Source: an uncultured Dehalococcoidia bacterium
Lineage (GTDB): Bacteria > Chloroflexota > Dehalococcoidia > Lucifugimonadales > CAJWUJ01
Length of the DNA: 64,000 nt
Direction: 5' to 3'
Assembly: GCA_913047625.1 (NCBI GenBank)
Contig: CAJWUJ010000002.1
Span: forward strand, 98,175-162,174
Shown here: positions 1-10,277 of the stretch, piece after piece
Numbering within the stretch: the stretch's first letter is position 1
Layout: every line of letters begins with the position of its first letter
The notes under the pieces: generated by a model
The model's input: the letters and a program-made list of their open reading frames with translations, nothing else
What the model was told of the DNA's origin: nothing
Database searches by the model: none
Position numbers and translations under genes: made by a program

Positions 1-1
1 T

Positions 2-2326
2 AAACGGTTTCTTAATAAGGAAGAGGCAAGGTTATACGGCGATCTTGGCCTTGTCGATTTGCATGCTGAAATTGTCGTTCAGGATGATGGGAGTGGGACG
101 CAACTTAAAACAACAATTGGCAGAATTATTTTCAATGAGGCTATTCCTAAAGAAGTAGGTTTCTATAACCGCTTAGTTGATAAACAGTCAATAAAAGAAA
201 TTGTATCTGATTGTTATCGACTACTTGGAAACGAAGGAACAGCAAAAGTTCTGGACAAAATTAAGGATGTAGGATTTAGATATGCAACACAATCGGGTAT
301 CACTATAGCAATTAACGACATAACGGTATCTAAAGAGAAAGCTGCAATGATTGATAAGGCTTCTGAAAAGATAGCAAACTTACAGGAGCAATACGGTGAC
401 GGTTTGCTCACGCCCGATGAGAGGTACAAGCGAGCTGTAGATATATGGACTGAGGTTAGTGATGATATGACTTCCTTGATTGAGAAAACCATGCCTAACT
501 ATGGTGGGATCTATTTCATGGCTCAGTCAGGAGCTAAGGGTAATATAGCTCAGGTCAAACAAATGGCTGGGATGCGAGGATTAATGAGCAATGCTCGAGG
601 TAAGGTATTGGATTTGCCAATCAAATCCAGTTTCCGGGAAGGATTAACAGTGCTGGAGTACTTTATTTCTACTCATGGAGCTCGGAAAGGATTGGCAGAT
701 ACGGCTTTGCGTACGGCTGACAGTGGATATCTAACTCGTAGACTCATAGATATTGCACAGGAAATTATTGTTTTGGAAACAGACTGCGGAACGGAAAAAG
801 GAGTTTGGGTTATTTCTGAAACAGCAGAAGAAGATATTATGGTAGCCAGTTTTGAAGAGCGCTTAATTGGCCGTCATTTGGCAGAAGATTTAGTACATCC
901 CAAAACCGGTAAGATCATCGGAAATAGAAACCAAGAGATTGACGAAGATATGGCAAGCAAGTTAACCCCAGCTAAGGTTGAGGCTGTTTTTGTAAGGTCA
1001 ACTTTGTTATGCGAATCTGAAAAAGGTGCTTGCCAGTTGTGTTACGGGCGAAGTTTGGCTACGGGCAGAAGTGTTATGCTTGGAGAGGCAGTAGGGATAA
1101 TTGCTGCCCAGTCAATTGGTGAACCAGGTACGCAGCTTACAATGAGAACTTTTCATACTGGGGGCGTTGCTGGAGTTGACATTACCAGTGGACTACCTCG
1201 TGTTGAAGAATTGTTTGAGGCAAGAGTGCCTAAAAGTAAAGCATTACTATCAGAAATTGAAGGAAATGTAGAAGTTTTTGATAGTGGAATTTTGATAGGG
1301 ACTGACTCAGCATTGCCTTCTGGCGGGCTGAAACCTCCTATTTCTGAGGGTAAGGTGGTTCGAGTAACTAATGAGATTCCTTATTCAGAAGAATATAGAA
1401 TACCTAGAGGATATAAGCCTTCAGTAGTTGATGGTGCTTGGGTAGAGAGTGACGCGGTTTTGGTGACCAAACCCCGAGTTGCTAAAGAATCTAAGTTATT
1501 GAATGAGTCCACCGATGGTTCGGTGCGTTCGAGCAACGCAGGTACAGTTAAAGTAATGAAGACCAAAATAAAGCTATTTTGGGACGAAAGTGATAGTCGG
1601 GATTATCCAGTACCAGCCACGGCAAACCTTGTAGTAAAGACGGGAGAGACTGTGCGTGCTGGTCAACCTTTGACCAAGGGTCAACGGGATCCACACGATA
1701 TTCTCAGGATCCAAGGAAGAGAAGCAGTGGAACGTTATTTGAGGCAACAGGTTCAAACGGTCTATATGAACCAAGGGGTGTCTATTAATGATAAACATAT
1801 TGAGGTTATTGTAAGGCAGATGCTTCGTCGAGTACGGGTAGACTTTTCAGGTGACACTGAGTTATTACCAGGCCAACTAGTTGACAGGCTGACTATTGAA
1901 AGAACTAACGCAAAGATATTGGCGGAAGGGGGAGAACCTGCTACAGCGAGCCCCGTTCTTCTTGGGGTTACTCGAGCTTCTCTAAATACGGATAGTTTCC
2001 TTGCGGCAGCTTCATTCCAAGAGACTGCGAGAGTATTGACTGAAGCAACTATTACAGGTTCTATGGATTCCCTACAGGGATTAAAAGAAAATGTGATCAT
2101 CGGTCGATTGATACCAGCTCGATTTGACTTGTCAGAAGAAGGTAGGATTAGGCTTGGATTCGATAAACTTGAAGAAGAAAGGTCAAATAAAAAGGCTCAA
2201 TACGAGTCTTTAGGTGAGCCAAATGAGATGGCTACTTCTGAGGAAGAAGAATTGCAAAAACAGCTTATCGGAGATGATACCGGGTTGGGTGATGAAGTGC
2301 AGCCAACAGAATCCTTTCTAGACTAA
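2..2326 (+). CDS. rpoC: DNA-directed RNA polymerase subunit beta' (C-terminal part, 5' truncated by window edge)
   Basis: Frame is open from base 2 upstream of the listed start (KRFLNKEEARLYGDLGLVDLHAEI...). Contains CESEKGACQLCYGRSLATG..GEAVGIIAAQSIGEPGTQLTMRTFHTGG, typical of RpoC. Confidence 0.98.
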   Translation, partial: KRFLNKEEARLYGDLGLVDLHAEIVVQDDGSGTQLKTTIGRIIFNEAIPKEVGFYNRLVDKQSIKEIVSDCYRLLGNEGTAKVLDKIKDVGFRYATQSGITIAINDITVSKEKAAMIDKASEKIANLQEQYGDGLLTPDERYKRAVDIWTEVSDDMTSLIEKTMPNYGGIYFMAQSGAKGNIAQVKQMAGMRGLMSNARGKVLDLPIKSSFREGLTVLEYFISTHGARKGLADTALRTADSGYLTRRLIDIAQEIIVLETDCGTEKGVWVISETAEEDIMVASFEERLIGRHLAEDLVHPKTGKIIGNRNQEIDEDMASKLTPAKVEAVFVRSTLLCESEKGACQLCYGRSLATGRSVMLGEAVGIIAAQSIGEPGTQLTMRTFHTGGVAGVDITSGLPRVEELFEARVPKSKALLSEIEGNVEVFDSGILIGTDSALPSGGLKPPISEGKVVRVTNEIPYSEEYRIPRGYKPSVVDGAWVESDAVLVTKPRVAKESKLLNESTDGSVRSSNAGTVKVMKTKIKLFWDESDSRDYPVPATANLVVKTGETVRAGQPLTKGQRDPHDILRIQGREAVERYLRQQVQTVYMNQGVSINDKHIEVIVRQMLRRVRVDFSGDTELLPGQLVDRLTIERTNAKILAEGGEPATASPVLLGVTRASLNTDSFLAAASFQETARVLTEATITGSMDSLQGLKENVIIGRLIPARFDLSEEGRIRLGFDKLEEERSNKKAQYESLGEPNEMATSEEEELQKQLIGDDTGLGDEVQPTESFLD

Positions 2327-2360
2327 ATACCTGACCTATATTTTTAAACTAAGATTTCAT

Positions 2361-3350
2361 CTATTCCAGATCAGTGAGATTGTTCTTGACTGTTTTCAAA
2401 AAACTAGCTGCAGGTGCGCCATCTACAACTTGATGATCAAAGGTTATACTAAGACTTGCTACTGTTCTGATAGCAATCTCTTCATTAACTACCAATGGTC
2501 TTTTAATACTTCTACCTATTCCAAGAATAGCTAGCTCCGGTGGATTAATTATCGGAGTAAACGCGTCTATATCATATGATGCGAGGGAAGAGACGGTAAA
2601 TGTTCCGTTTGTAACATCTTGGTAGTCGAGGGTTCCGTCCCTTGCTTTCTTGGAAAGAACGAATAGTTCTTCAGCTATGCTAGCGACGCTTTTTAAATTG
2701 GCGTTTTGGATTACAGGTACGATGAGACCCTTATCAATAGAAACTGCCACTCCCACATTGATATCGGTAGATAATGTTAACCTACTGTTTTCATAAGTCC
2801 CATTGAGATCAGGATGTAGTTCTAGTGCTTTTGCTGCTGCCTTTATGATTAGATGCAGGCTTCGTATCCGAGCTTTCGGGTATTTTGTATTGAGATTCTT
2901 TTGATACAACTCCATATCTGTTAGATCAGCTTCAGTCATTAAAGTAATTTGAGCCATACTTGTCAGGCTATGCATCATATTTGTTGCAATAGTTTTTCTT
3001 AAGCCACTTAATTCGTTATTTATCTGTCGACTATTAGTGCTCTGTCTAGTTGTTGGACGTGGACGCTTGTTCGCCTCTTGTTGATTTGTGACAACTTTAG
3101 TTTTAGAGATAATACCTAGTGTATCTCCTACGGATATGAGTTCACCTATTTGATGATTTTGTTCCTTAAGAAAGCCATTACAAGGAGCAATAACAGTAAA
3201 ATTGATCTTTGCAGATTCTACTTCTAGGAGAGGCTCATTTTTTTTCACAATTTCCCCAATGTTTTTATGCCAGTGGGTAATTGTGGCCTTAACCATATCT
3301 GTATTCCAGGCATTTAGAATTATTTTAGTTGTGATTTGCTTTGCACTCAT
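2361..3350 (-). CDS. 2-oxoacid dehydrogenase E2 component-like dihydrolipoamide acyltransferase
   Basis: N-terminal lipoyl domain (EVESAKINFTVIAPCNGFL) and C-terminal catalytic domain with ITFDHQVVDGAPAASFL (HxxxDG). Confidence 0.9.
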   Translation of the reverse strand: MSAKQITTKIILNAWNTDMVKATITHWHKNIGEIVKKNEPLLEVESAKINFTVIAPCNGFLKEQNHQIGELISVGDTLGIISKTKVVTNQQEANKRPRPTTRQSTNSRQINNELSGLRKTIATNMMHSLTSMAQITLMTEADLTDMELYQKNLNTKYPKARIRSLHLIIKAAAKALELHPDLNGTYENSRLTLSTDINVGVAVSIDKGLIVPVIQNANLKSVASIAEELFVLSKKARDGTLDYQDVTNGTFTVSSLASYDIDAFTPIINPPELAILGIGRSIKRPLVVNEEIAIRTVASLSITFDHQVVDGAPAASFLKTVKNNLTDLE

Positions 3351-3488
3351 TTGAATTAGATTGTACGAATAAAAAGACCGTTTGGAAAGTTAGGGTTCAG
3401 TAGGATTGCATTCAAAATCACTGCTGACTGGCGTAACTTGTGTTAGAATACCCGCTTATGAGGTCAATATTTAAAATAATGAATATTA

Positions 3489-5099
3489 ATGGGAGTCAAG
3501 AAATTGGATCACGGTAAAAGTGAATTTGGTCTTGATATTCATGGTATCTCTCATGAGGGGTCTAGTTTTTGGAATCTCGATGTCAAGGCTTTGTATAAGA
3601 GTGCCTTAGCACAAGGGAATGCAGTTCTGGCCCATGGTGATTCTTTAGTTGTCACTACAGGAAAGTATACCGGGAGGTCTCCCAAAGACAAGTTTATCGT
3701 GTGTGATGAAACTACTAAGGATGTAGTGTGGTGGCAAGGGGGCAATCAATCATTTAGCCCCGAGCAATTCGATTCTCTTCATGACAAAGTGCTTGCGTAT
3801 TTAGGGTCACAAGATTTATTTATTCAGGATTGTTTTGTGGGTGCGGATTCTGAATATAGGCTCAAATTAAGAGTCATTACTCATTCTGCTTGGCATTCCT
3901 TATTTGCGCGTAACATGTTTATTATCCCTGAGGTAAATCAGTTAGCCTCCCATAACCCAGATTTTACAGTTCTTCACTGTCCAGGTTTCAAGGCTGATCC
4001 TACTGTGGATAGTACTAATTCAGAAGCTTTTATAGTTATAAATTTTAATAAGAAGATCGTTATGATAGGTGGCACAGAGTACGCCGGTGAAATCAAGAAA
4101 TCGATCTTCACTGTTATGAACTACATATTGCCAGAAAAGGATGTCTTCCCCATGCATTGTGCTGCGAATGGGGAGCCCAAGAACGGTGATGTGGCTTTGT
4201 TTTTTGGCCTTTCCGGTACTGGTAAAACAACTTTATCTGTGACTAATGACAGGATATTGATAGGGGATGATGAGCATGGATGGACCCCTGATAGTGTATT
4301 CAATTTCGAAGGCGGATGTTATGCGAAGGTGATTCGACTATCCGCTGAAGCAGAGCCTGAGATTTTCGAACGAACTAGGTCTTTTGGAACAGTCTTAGAG
4401 AATGTTGTTATGGATAGCAGTACAGGGATTTTAGATCTTGACGATGACTCTATTACTGAAAACACTAGGGGATCATACCCTCTTAGTTCCTTGTCCAATG
4501 TCTCGAGTACCGGTTGCGGGAAGCAGCCGAATTATATTTTCTTTCTTACCGCGGATGCTTTTGGAGTTTTACCGCCATTAGCTCAGCTAACAATCAATCA
4601 AGCAATGTATTATTTTATTTCTGGATACACTGCAAAGTTGGCAGGTACTGAAAGAGGGGTTATACAGCCCGAAGCAACCTTTAGTACTTGTTTTGGCGCT
4701 CCTTTTATGCCTAGGCATCCCAGCACGTATGCGGCGTTACTGGGTCAGCGCATGTTAAACGATAATGTACAAGCTTGGCTTGTTAACACCGGTTGGAGTG
4801 GAGGTCCATATGGGATTGGAGAAAGGGTTAAAATTGCACACACTAGAGCAATGATTAGAGCGGTTCTCAGTGGGAGCATGGACTCTGTCCCAACAGTTGA
4901 AGATCCTATTTTCAGAGTTGATGTCCCAGTATCCTGTCCTGATGTTCCTGATTCAATATTGAGACCCCGGGATACGTGGCCGAATCCTGATGGTTATGAT
5001 GAACAGGCTAAACTCTTGGCTAGAATGTTCCAAGACAATTTTTCCAGCTTTGCAGATCAGGTATCTCTTGAAGTGTTAAACTCCGGTCCTCAATCTTAA
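3489..5099 (+). CDS. pckA: phosphoenolpyruvate carboxykinase (ATP)
   Basis: TGRSPKDKFIV, GLSGTGKTTLS and IGDDEHGW motifs; full length (536 aa). Confidence 0.97.
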   Translation: MGVKKLDHGKSEFGLDIHGISHEGSSFWNLDVKALYKSALAQGNAVLAHGDSLVVTTGKYTGRSPKDKFIVCDETTKDVVWWQGGNQSFSPEQFDSLHDKVLAYLGSQDLFIQDCFVGADSEYRLKLRVITHSAWHSLFARNMFIIPEVNQLASHNPDFTVLHCPGFKADPTVDSTNSEAFIVINFNKKIVMIGGTEYAGEIKKSIFTVMNYILPEKDVFPMHCAANGEPKNGDVALFFGLSGTGKTTLSVTNDRILIGDDEHGWTPDSVFNFEGGCYAKVIRLSAEAEPEIFERTRSFGTVLENVVMDSSTGILDLDDDSITENTRGSYPLSSLSNVSSTGCGKQPNYIFFLTADAFGVLPPLAQLTINQAMYYFISGYTAKLAGTERGVIQPEATFSTCFGAPFMPRHPSTYAALLGQRMLNDNVQAWLVNTGWSGGPYGIGERVKIAHTRAMIRAVLSGSMDSVPTVEDPIFRVDVPVSCPDVPDSILRPRDTWPNPDGYDEQAKLLARMFQDNFSSFADQVSLEVLNSGPQS

Positions 5100-5136
5100 G
5101 AATGTAAGCAATTAATTCCTGCGTCAAAGGATATTC

Positions 5137-6282
5137 ATGCTACTACCTATAGGAGAGAATGATTTGTACAAACACGATAACCTAGGGGTTGCTTGGGTCA
5201 GTGGAATTACAGCCGAATCGCAAGGTATAGCTCGTACTTCAGGAGTCTGCTCTGGTGACTTGGAAGAACAGACCAAGAAAGCCTATAAAAACTTAGAGCT
5301 AGTTTTAAGTAGAACTGGTCATACTCTAAAAGATATAACCAAAATAATCTACTATATTGATCCCCGTGCAGTTCCCGCATTTAATCAAGCTATTGGTGTC
5401 AGGGCAGAGCTTTTTGGAATTGATCAATTGCCAGCTGTTACGGCAGTCGCGGTTCATTCTCTAATCGATAAGGGAGCCTTGGTGAAAATTGAGGCGATAG
5501 CAGATCGAAATGGCAAAAAAACCGTACATTATCCAGATCAGAGGAATGACTGGAAATTGCCCTACAAACCATGCTGGGACGGAGGCAATGTACTATGGGT
5601 AGCTGGATTAGTAGCTCGGTCATATGATAGCTTGGGCGTGCCTTTATGGCCTTCAAATTTAGTCGGTCAAACTGAGGCTATCTATAGAAGAGCTGAGATA
5701 ATGTTAAGCCGTGCGGGATTACAGTTCAGTGATGTAGTTAATTTAGTAGACTATGTTGTTCCAGAAGGATATAAAGATTATCAACAGGCGAATCAGGTAC
5801 GGAAGAAGTATTTTAAAGACCAACCACCAGCTTGCACTACGGTCGTAGTTGACAAGCTTCTAGCAGATGACGCCTTAGTAGAGACTGACATGTTTGCGGT
5901 TCGTGATGGTAACAGAGTTGATATTTCACTTACATCTACTTCAAGTATTTCACCTGATGGAGTCAAGAAAGGATCATTAGTGTTCATTGGAGGTCAGGTA
6001 GCTAGTGATTTATCTCCTAAGGATACCAAGGTACAAGCTACAGAATGTCTGAATAACATTGATGGTTTGTTGGAACAAGCTGGGGGGAATAAACAGAATA
6101 TTACTCGCCTTGTAGCCTATATATCCGAGCAGGCTTTTGGTGATTATGACGAGGTACTAGGAGCAATTGAGCACTATTTTTCTGGCAGCCCACCTTCTGT
6201 TACTGCTGTTGCTGTACAAAACCTTTCAGACCCCAATCAAAACATCATGATGAATGCTGTGGCTGATTTAAGCACTGACTAA
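5137..6282 (+). CDS. triple RidA/YjgF-domain fusion protein
   Basis: Three successive RidA-like segments, each with a VxxxG strand, an A..L.N/LGL helix, a Y(V/I)-D/P segment and a PPAxTxVxV segment (LPAVTAVAV / PPACTTVVV / PPSVTAVAV). Confidence 0.85.
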   Translation: MLLPIGENDLYKHDNLGVAWVSGITAESQGIARTSGVCSGDLEEQTKKAYKNLELVLSRTGHTLKDITKIIYYIDPRAVPAFNQAIGVRAELFGIDQLPAVTAVAVHSLIDKGALVKIEAIADRNGKKTVHYPDQRNDWKLPYKPCWDGGNVLWVAGLVARSYDSLGVPLWPSNLVGQTEAIYRRAEIMLSRAGLQFSDVVNLVDYVVPEGYKDYQQANQVRKKYFKDQPPACTTVVVDKLLADDALVETDMFAVRDGNRVDISLTSTSSISPDGVKKGSLVFIGGQVASDLSPKDTKVQATECLNNIDGLLEQAGGNKQNITRLVAYISEQAFGDYDEVLGAIEHYFSGSPPSVTAVAVQNLSDPNQNIMMNAVADLSTD

Positions 6283-6306
6283 ACGTCACCTTGGTAACCC
6301 GTCACC

Positions 6307-8034
6307 CTATTTAGAGCGCAGTTTTTCGGTACCTCTCCAGTCTATCGAACGATTATCAGGCATTATTGCGACGGCATATACATCCTTAGCTCGCTCAATA
6401 GATACCTTTTCTTCTATAACGTCCCAGAGAACCAGTTCAGGATCTCTCTGCTTGGGATCGCCCCAGCCACCAGCTCCTGGCCATTCAATTTTCAGCCAGT
6501 CACCTGCATTTACCGTTTCTAAGAATTTCGTTGGCATCTTTTTGACCTGTCCTTGTTTCGAGACAGAGATTTTGGTTGACTGAGAGGAAGAACCTCCGTT
6601 TAAACCATAAGGAGAACTTTTTTGTCTATCAGATCTCAATTGAATAACTGTGTCGTCTAACAAATACGTGTATTTTCTAACCATTGCCAGACCACCTCTG
6701 TGTAAGCCTGCTCCCTCAGAATTAGGAACCATACCGTATTCCTCAATGCGAATAGGTTGTTCAATTTCCATAGTTTCCGATGGTATATTAGCTAGGTTCG
6801 ACACGTTAGTCCCCTGAGCGTCTAAGCCATCCAATGTAGGAGACCCTCCCCTGGCAGTTTCATTATGAAATTCTAATTGTACCCATGGTTTCCATGGGGT
6901 TTTGCTTTTATCATAGCCTCCTGCCCCAACTCCTACTTCAGCTCCGCCTGGGCAGGCAAAAACTTTGTCAGGTAACATTTGTGCAAATGCGCCGTATAGT
7001 ACATGTGTAATTCGTCTACACCCCAAAGCTCGGGCTGCAACCGGGGCTGGTGGTAAAGGATTTGTGAATGTTCCTTCCGGGGATGTAATAGTAACTGGTC
7101 TGAAATAACCAGCAGTGTTTGGTATATCTCCCCCTATAACGCTTCGCATGACGGCATAGACCATAGCTTTTGTGGTAGCAAATACCGGTTGAATAGAACC
7201 TTTGCACTGGGGAGATGTGCCTGTAAAGTCTACCCACAAGTGATCACCTTTTTTCGTTATTGTAGTTACAATAGATATCTGATCGTCTGTGAAGCCATCA
7301 TCATCGATGTAATCGGTGAAGGACCACGTTCCCTCTGGCCATTCTGATATAGCTTTGCGTATAGCCATTTCAGTATAGTCAAGGAGTTCGTTGATGGTGG
7401 TTTCTAGTTCTTCAGCACCGTATCGTGCAATCAGTTTTCGATACTCTTGCTCGCCAAAATGCAAAGATGCAACTTGCCCGCGAATATCTCCTAAGACGAT
7501 GTCAGGCACTCGAACAGCTTTTTCAATTATTCGGAAGAGAGTCTCATTGGGCTCACCTTTTTCATATAGCTTCAAAGGAGGGATCCGTAGGCCTTCCTGA
7601 TAAATTTCTGATGAGTCGCAAGCGTTACCTCCTGCTACTCTACCTCCGATATCGGTTTGATGAGCCATTGAGCACAAATAAGCTGTAATATGACCACCTT
7701 CGAAGACTGGCTTGAATAGGAATATATCTGGAAGATGGCTTGCTCCTTCGTAGGGATCATTGCTTGCTAATATATCTTCTGGATATATTCTGCCTTCATA
7801 CCGTTCCAGGCAGGCTTTTAAGGCAGGCATCATTCCCCCAAGGTGAATTGGGGTACATGCTCCTTGACCAACGAGTTCGCCGTCACAGTTAAGGACACCT
7901 GTAGAAAAATCCAAACTTGTTCTTACTACTGATGATCTTGAAGTCCGTACAACTGTTAGGGCCATGCCATCAGCTATGCTTTCGAGATTATTTTTGATAA
8001 TCTCCATCTTGATTGGGTCTGTTACCTTAAGCAT
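6307..8034 (-). CDS. hydantoinase B/oxoprolinase (HyuB) family protein
   Basis: SIADGMALTVVRTSRSSVVRTSLDFSTGVLNCDGELVGQG...NDPYEGASHLPDI; C-terminal PGAGGWGDP; 575 aa. Confidence 0.93.
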   Translation of the reverse strand: MLKVTDPIKMEIIKNNLESIADGMALTVVRTSRSSVVRTSLDFSTGVLNCDGELVGQGACTPIHLGGMMPALKACLERYEGRIYPEDILASNDPYEGASHLPDIFLFKPVFEGGHITAYLCSMAHQTDIGGRVAGGNACDSSEIYQEGLRIPPLKLYEKGEPNETLFRIIEKAVRVPDIVLGDIRGQVASLHFGEQEYRKLIARYGAEELETTINELLDYTEMAIRKAISEWPEGTWSFTDYIDDDGFTDDQISIVTTITKKGDHLWVDFTGTSPQCKGSIQPVFATTKAMVYAVMRSVIGGDIPNTAGYFRPVTITSPEGTFTNPLPPAPVAARALGCRRITHVLYGAFAQMLPDKVFACPGGAEVGVGAGGYDKSKTPWKPWVQLEFHNETARGGSPTLDGLDAQGTNVSNLANIPSETMEIEQPIRIEEYGMVPNSEGAGLHRGGLAMVRKYTYLLDDTVIQLRSDRQKSSPYGLNGGSSSQSTKISVSKQGQVKKMPTKFLETVNAGDWLKIEWPGAGGWGDPKQRDPELVLWDVIEEKVSIERAKDVYAVAIMPDNRSIDWRGTEKLRSK

Positions 8035-8187
8035 GTCATACTCCTACGATTGAGTTACCTTTAGAGCCTATCTTAGATTATTGAATGGCTAGTTGCAAAG
8101 ATTTTGTTAAGATAGAGTCAAATATTGTTCTACTAGCAACCTATTTAAGAGAAATAACCTTAAAACACAAAGAGAAAGTTAACATTT

Positions 8188-10248
8188 ATGACTAATAGAT
8201 TAATCAATGAAAGTAGTCCTTATTTACAGCAACATGCGCAAAATCCGGTTGAATGGTATCCATGGGGCGAAGAAGCATTGAACAAAGCTATAGCGGAAGG
8301 AAAACCTATGCTACTAAGCATTGGTTATTCTGCCTGTCATTGGTGTCATGTTATGGAGCGCGAGTCGTTTGAGGACAGAGACGTTGCTGCAATAATGAAC
8401 AAATGGTTTGTTAATATCAAGGTTGACCGGGAAGAGCGTCCTGATTTGGATAGCATCTATATGTTAGCCGTACAAAGTATGACTGGTAGTGGTGGATGGC
8501 CTCTTACTGTGTTCCTAACCAGTGATGGCAAACCTTTTTTTGGTGGTACTTATTTTCCCCCAACCGATCGACATGGCTTACCTTCGTTTACAAAAGTTTT
8601 AACTACTATAGGAGAACTCTATCACCAAGAACCGGAAAAAGTTGCCGAAAACGCAGAACAAGTGATTAATCATCTTCAAAAAATCCTTAGTAGTGGTGCA
8701 AATAGTGAAAAAACTCAAGTGCACGATAGTCAAATACATCAAGCAATTCAGGGTTTAAAGAATTCTTTTGATTGGGAACACGGAGGACTAGGTACTGCTC
8801 CTAAATTCCCTCAGCCTTTAGTGCATGAGTTTATGCTGCAATACGCGGATCGATTTAAGGATGAAGATGCATTGAATATGGTTCTTCAATCGCTGGATGC
8901 AATGTCAGCAGGCGGGATTTATGACCAGATTGGAGGAGGGTTCCACCGTTATTCCACCGATAGATCCTGGTTGGTTCCTCATTTTGAGAAAATGCTATAT
9001 GACAATGCTTTGCTTAGTTCACTATACCTTAATGCTTACCGTATTACAGGACTATTACAATACGAGAAAGTTGTAACAGAAACATTGGACTATGTGATAA
9101 GGGAAATGATTAGTGATAATGGAGGGTTTTTTGCAGCCCAAGATGCTGATAGTGAAGGTGTTGAAGGAAAGTACTTTGTTTGGACAAGCGATGAAATCAT
9201 TTGTGAGCTTGGACGTTCTGACGGAGAAATACTGTGCCAATATTTTGGCGTTATTGATGGAGGAAACTTTGAAGGCAATTCAATCCTCCATAAGGTTACA
9301 ACGGAAAACGAATTAGCAGCAATCCATAATATGACTATAGTTAAACTTAGAGAGATTCTTGATAAAGGGAAAATGCATCTCTTGAATATACGATATCAGA
9401 GAATCCCTCCAGCTTGTGATGACAAGATCATCGTCGCATGGAATGGATTCATGATGCGTGCTTTTGCTGAGGCTGGATCAGTATTGCAAAGCAGTCAATA
9501 CACGAATGTGGCACTGCGTAACGCTGAATTCTTGCTAGAGAATTTGTCTGACGATGGCATCTTATGTAGAGTTATCACGGAGGGATCTCCAAAGGGTGAA
9601 GGGTACTTAGAGGATTACGCATCCTTGATTGATGGTTTGTTGGCAGTGTATAGGTGTACCCTTAATTTAGAGTGGCTTACTCAGGCGGATGCGTTGGCAC
9701 AAACAATGATTAGACTTTTCTGGGATGAAGAAAGCAAAAGTTTTTATGACACTGGGATCAATCATGAGAAGTTAGTGGTTCGACCTAGAGATTATTTTGA
9801 TAATGCTGTTCCGTGCGGGACATCACTCGCTGTGAATGCCTTACTACAACTTGGATCAATGACTTTAAGTAAAAGATATCGAGAGATTGCTGACACTGTC
9901 TTATCTGGCAAGAATACGTTCGCTGCTAATAATCCATTTGCAATGAGCAATTTGCTTAGAGGTCTCGATTTTCATTTGGCACCCCCATCTGAGATTGTTC
10001 TTGTTGGGAGTAACCGTCAGCTAGATGAGTCTGCTTTGCTGTATGGATGTCATAAACGATATATGCCAAATACAGTTATAGCTGGTGGTGATCCATCTCA
10101 TCCAGCTTATGCTACTTTCCCTCTTATGGAAGATAAGAGTTTGGTGGGCAACGAGGTCACAGCGTACATTTGCCGGGATTATACCTGCGGGCCACCTATC
10201 ACGGAATTAAATGAGCTAGAAAGCTATCTCACGTTAAGAGAAAAGTAG
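8188..10248 (+). CDS. thioredoxin domain-containing protein, YyaL/SSP411 (DUF255) family
   Basis: [51 protein letters not shown]; six-hairpin glycosidase-like C-terminus. Confidence 0.95.
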   Translation: MTNRLINESSPYLQQHAQNPVEWYPWGEEALNKAIAEGKPMLLSIGYSACHWCHVMERESFEDRDVAAIMNKWFVNIKVDREERPDLDSIYMLAVQSMTGSGGWPLTVFLTSDGKPFFGGTYFPPTDRHGLPSFTKVLTTIGELYHQEPEKVAENAEQVINHLQKILSSGANSEKTQVHDSQIHQAIQGLKNSFDWEHGGLGTAPKFPQPLVHEFMLQYADRFKDEDALNMVLQSLDAMSAGGIYDQIGGGFHRYSTDRSWLVPHFEKMLYDNALLSSLYLNAYRITGLLQYEKVVTETLDYVIREMISDNGGFFAAQDADSEGVEGKYFVWTSDEIICELGRSDGEILCQYFGVIDGGNFEGNSILHKVTTENELAAIHNMTIVKLREILDKGKMHLLNIRYQRIPPACDDKIIVAWNGFMMRAFAEAGSVLQSSQYTNVALRNAEFLLENLSDDGILCRVITEGSPKGEGYLEDYASLIDGLLAVYRCTLNLEWLTQADALAQTMIRLFWDEESKSFYDTGINHEKLVVRPRDYFDNAVPCGTSLAVNALLQLGSMTLSKRYREIADTVLSGKNTFAANNPFAMSNLLRGLDFHLAPPSEIVLVGSNRQLDESALLYGCHKRYMPNTVIAGGDPSHPAYATFPLMEDKSLVGNEVTAYICRDYTCGPPITELNELESYLTLREK

Positions 10249-10277
10249 CTTGACTGGTAATTATTATTTGAGTTATT

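Noticed and set aside
1762-2100. 112-aa antisense ORF inside rpoC
   Set aside because: Fully antisense to a strongly conserved gene, no recognisable domain; expected by chance.
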